Shown here in pieces: positions 61,592-62,351 of a stretch of 62,351 nucleotides of DNA. Each line of letters begins with the position of its first letter. Position 1 is the stretch's first letter. The DNA is taken from positions 1-62,351 of the forward strand of contig NZ_PSZP01000003.1 in the NCBI RefSeq assembly GCF_004335995.1, given 5' to 3'. Origin of the DNA: Mycoplasma todarodis. GTDB taxonomy: Bacteria > Bacillota_I > Bacilli_A > Mycoplasmatales > Metamycoplasmataceae. A program made the position numbers and the translations under genes. Under the pieces are notes generated by a model. That model ran no database searches. It worked only from the letters and a program-made list of their open reading frames with translations, and was not told the origin of the DNA.

Positions 61592-62351
61592 TTATTTACC
61601 TTCTTTTTCTTCAACTTTTTTAGTTGTAGTTTTTTTAGTAGTTGGTTTCTTAGCAGCCGGCTTTTTAGCAGCTGGCTTTTCTTCAACTTTTACTTCTTTA
61701 GTCTCAACTTCTTTAACTTCAGCTTTTTTAGCTTTTGTTTCTTTTGAAGGTTTAACCTCTGCGATTAACTCTTTAAGTGAAGGAGCTTTTTTAGAAGATT
61801 TTTTCTTTTCAACTTTTGTTTCTTTAATTGGAAGTTTTCCATGTTCAACAATGTATTCAATTTCTTCGGCAACGATTGTTTCTTTTTCTAGAAGCGCACT
61901 TGCGATTGCTTTTAGAAGATCCATGTTTTCATTAATTGTTTTTTCAGCAATTTTTTGAGCTTCAGCAATAATTCTTCTAACTTCTTGATCGATTTCATGT
62001 CCAACAGCATCTGAGAAGTCTTTGTTTTTCATGTAATCTCTACCTAAGAATGGAGAACCATTGTTTGCTTCATATTGAATTGGTCCAAGATCTGACATAC
62101 CTCATTGAGTAACCATCATTCTTGCAATTCTTGTAGCTTTTTCAATATCGTTAGATGCACCATTTGTAATTGCATCTTCACCATACATAATTTTTTCAGC
62201 TGCACGTCCACCCATGAATGAGGCGATTTGTGCTAGTAAGTCTGATTTTTTATTGTAGTATGATTCTTTTTCTGGAGTCATTAAGTTGTAACCACCAGCT
62301 TGTCCACGAGGGATAATAGTAATCTTTTGAACTTTTTGTCCACCTGGAACT
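61592..62351 (-). CDS. ftsH: ATP-dependent zinc metalloprotease FtsH (C-terminal part)
   Basis: The last 253 codons of the gene; the 5' part with the AAA+ domain and HEAGH site lies beyond the window. Visible M41 peptidase features: IPRGQAGGYNLMTP, FMGGRAAEKIMYGE, TNGASNDIEKATRIARMMV and WGMSDLGPIQY. FtsH degrades membrane and soluble proteins at the inner membrane. After the conserved end there is a tail of about 80 residues rich in Lys, Glu, Ala and Pro, with AAKKP/TTKK repeats, likely disordered. Confidence 0.95.

Noticed and set aside
1-62351. CRISPR array, insertion sequence or prophage
   Set aside because: No direct-repeat array with spacers, no transposase or integrase motifs and no phage structural genes were seen.

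Overview
The window comes from a Mollicute, a wall-less bacterium that reads UGA as tryptophan. Almost every long gene stays open only if in-frame TGA is read as Trp (the helicase, the PTS permease, both phosphatase-like lipoproteins, both flippases). The DNA is very AT-rich. There are many lipoproteins with an N-terminal lysine run and a Cys lipobox, and families I recall as mycoplasma-specific (MYPU_1760-type metalloprotease, MAGa7180-type nuclease, DUF2779) point to a Mycoplasma of the hominis-type lineages. The species cannot be named from this.

Layout. 1-8.8 kb: end of an unknown gene, DegV, a MarR-membrane protein operon, a small FKBP-type isomerase with an apparent frameshift, a damaged-looking tRNA-Ser(UGA), a phosphatase-like lipoprotein, another lipoprotein, four tRNAs (Pro-Ala-Met-Ile) and YitT. 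8.8-16 kb: a DUF2779 protein, then three lipoproteins (two paralogues and a GDSL esterase) and YaaA. 16-24.5 kb: a sugar operon of PTS EIIBC, surface GH63 glucosidase, lipoprotein, membrane-anchored EIIA and a small membrane protein, preceded by an RpiR-type regulator. 24.6-27.4 kb: a PD-(D/E)XK nuclease, a membrane alpha/beta hydrolase and a candidate small RNA with its own promoter and terminator.

27.4-49.2 kb is the most striking part: a 16-gene surface-glycopolymer locus. It has two GT4 and two GT2 glycosyltransferases, three related polytopic proteins with a C-terminal soluble domain (GT-C-like), two Wzx-type flippases, two LicD-family phosphotransferases, a TagB/TagF-like polyol-phosphate transferase, a LicC-like cytidylyltransferase overlapping a HisC/CobD-like PLP enzyme, and an SDR + IspD/TarI-like pair expected to make CDP-ribitol. 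Together these read like a teichoic-acid-like, phosphate-decorated polymer pathway in a bacterium without a wall. The left part is compact. The right part (38-49.7 kb) has gene-free AT-rich gaps of 320-620 bp and more convergent or divergent genes, as if built by acquisition of cassettes.

49.7-62.3 kb: an overlapping pair of a UPF1/DNA2-like SF1 helicase and a protein with a PD-(D/E)XK-like motif (possible defence or repair module). Then tsaB and tsaE separated by a second phosphatase-like lipoprotein, an LtrA-family membrane protein, trmB, a surface metalloprotease with a DUF402 protein, a CobO-like ATPase and the 3' part of ftsH.

Expression signals are unusually readable. About twenty single genes have TATAAT ending only 5-9 bases before ATG and no Shine-Dalgarno, so they look leaderless. 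Most lipoproteins and operon-internal genes have a good GGAG. Most transcription units end in a clear hairpin plus T-run, sometimes with the stop codon inside the hairpin.
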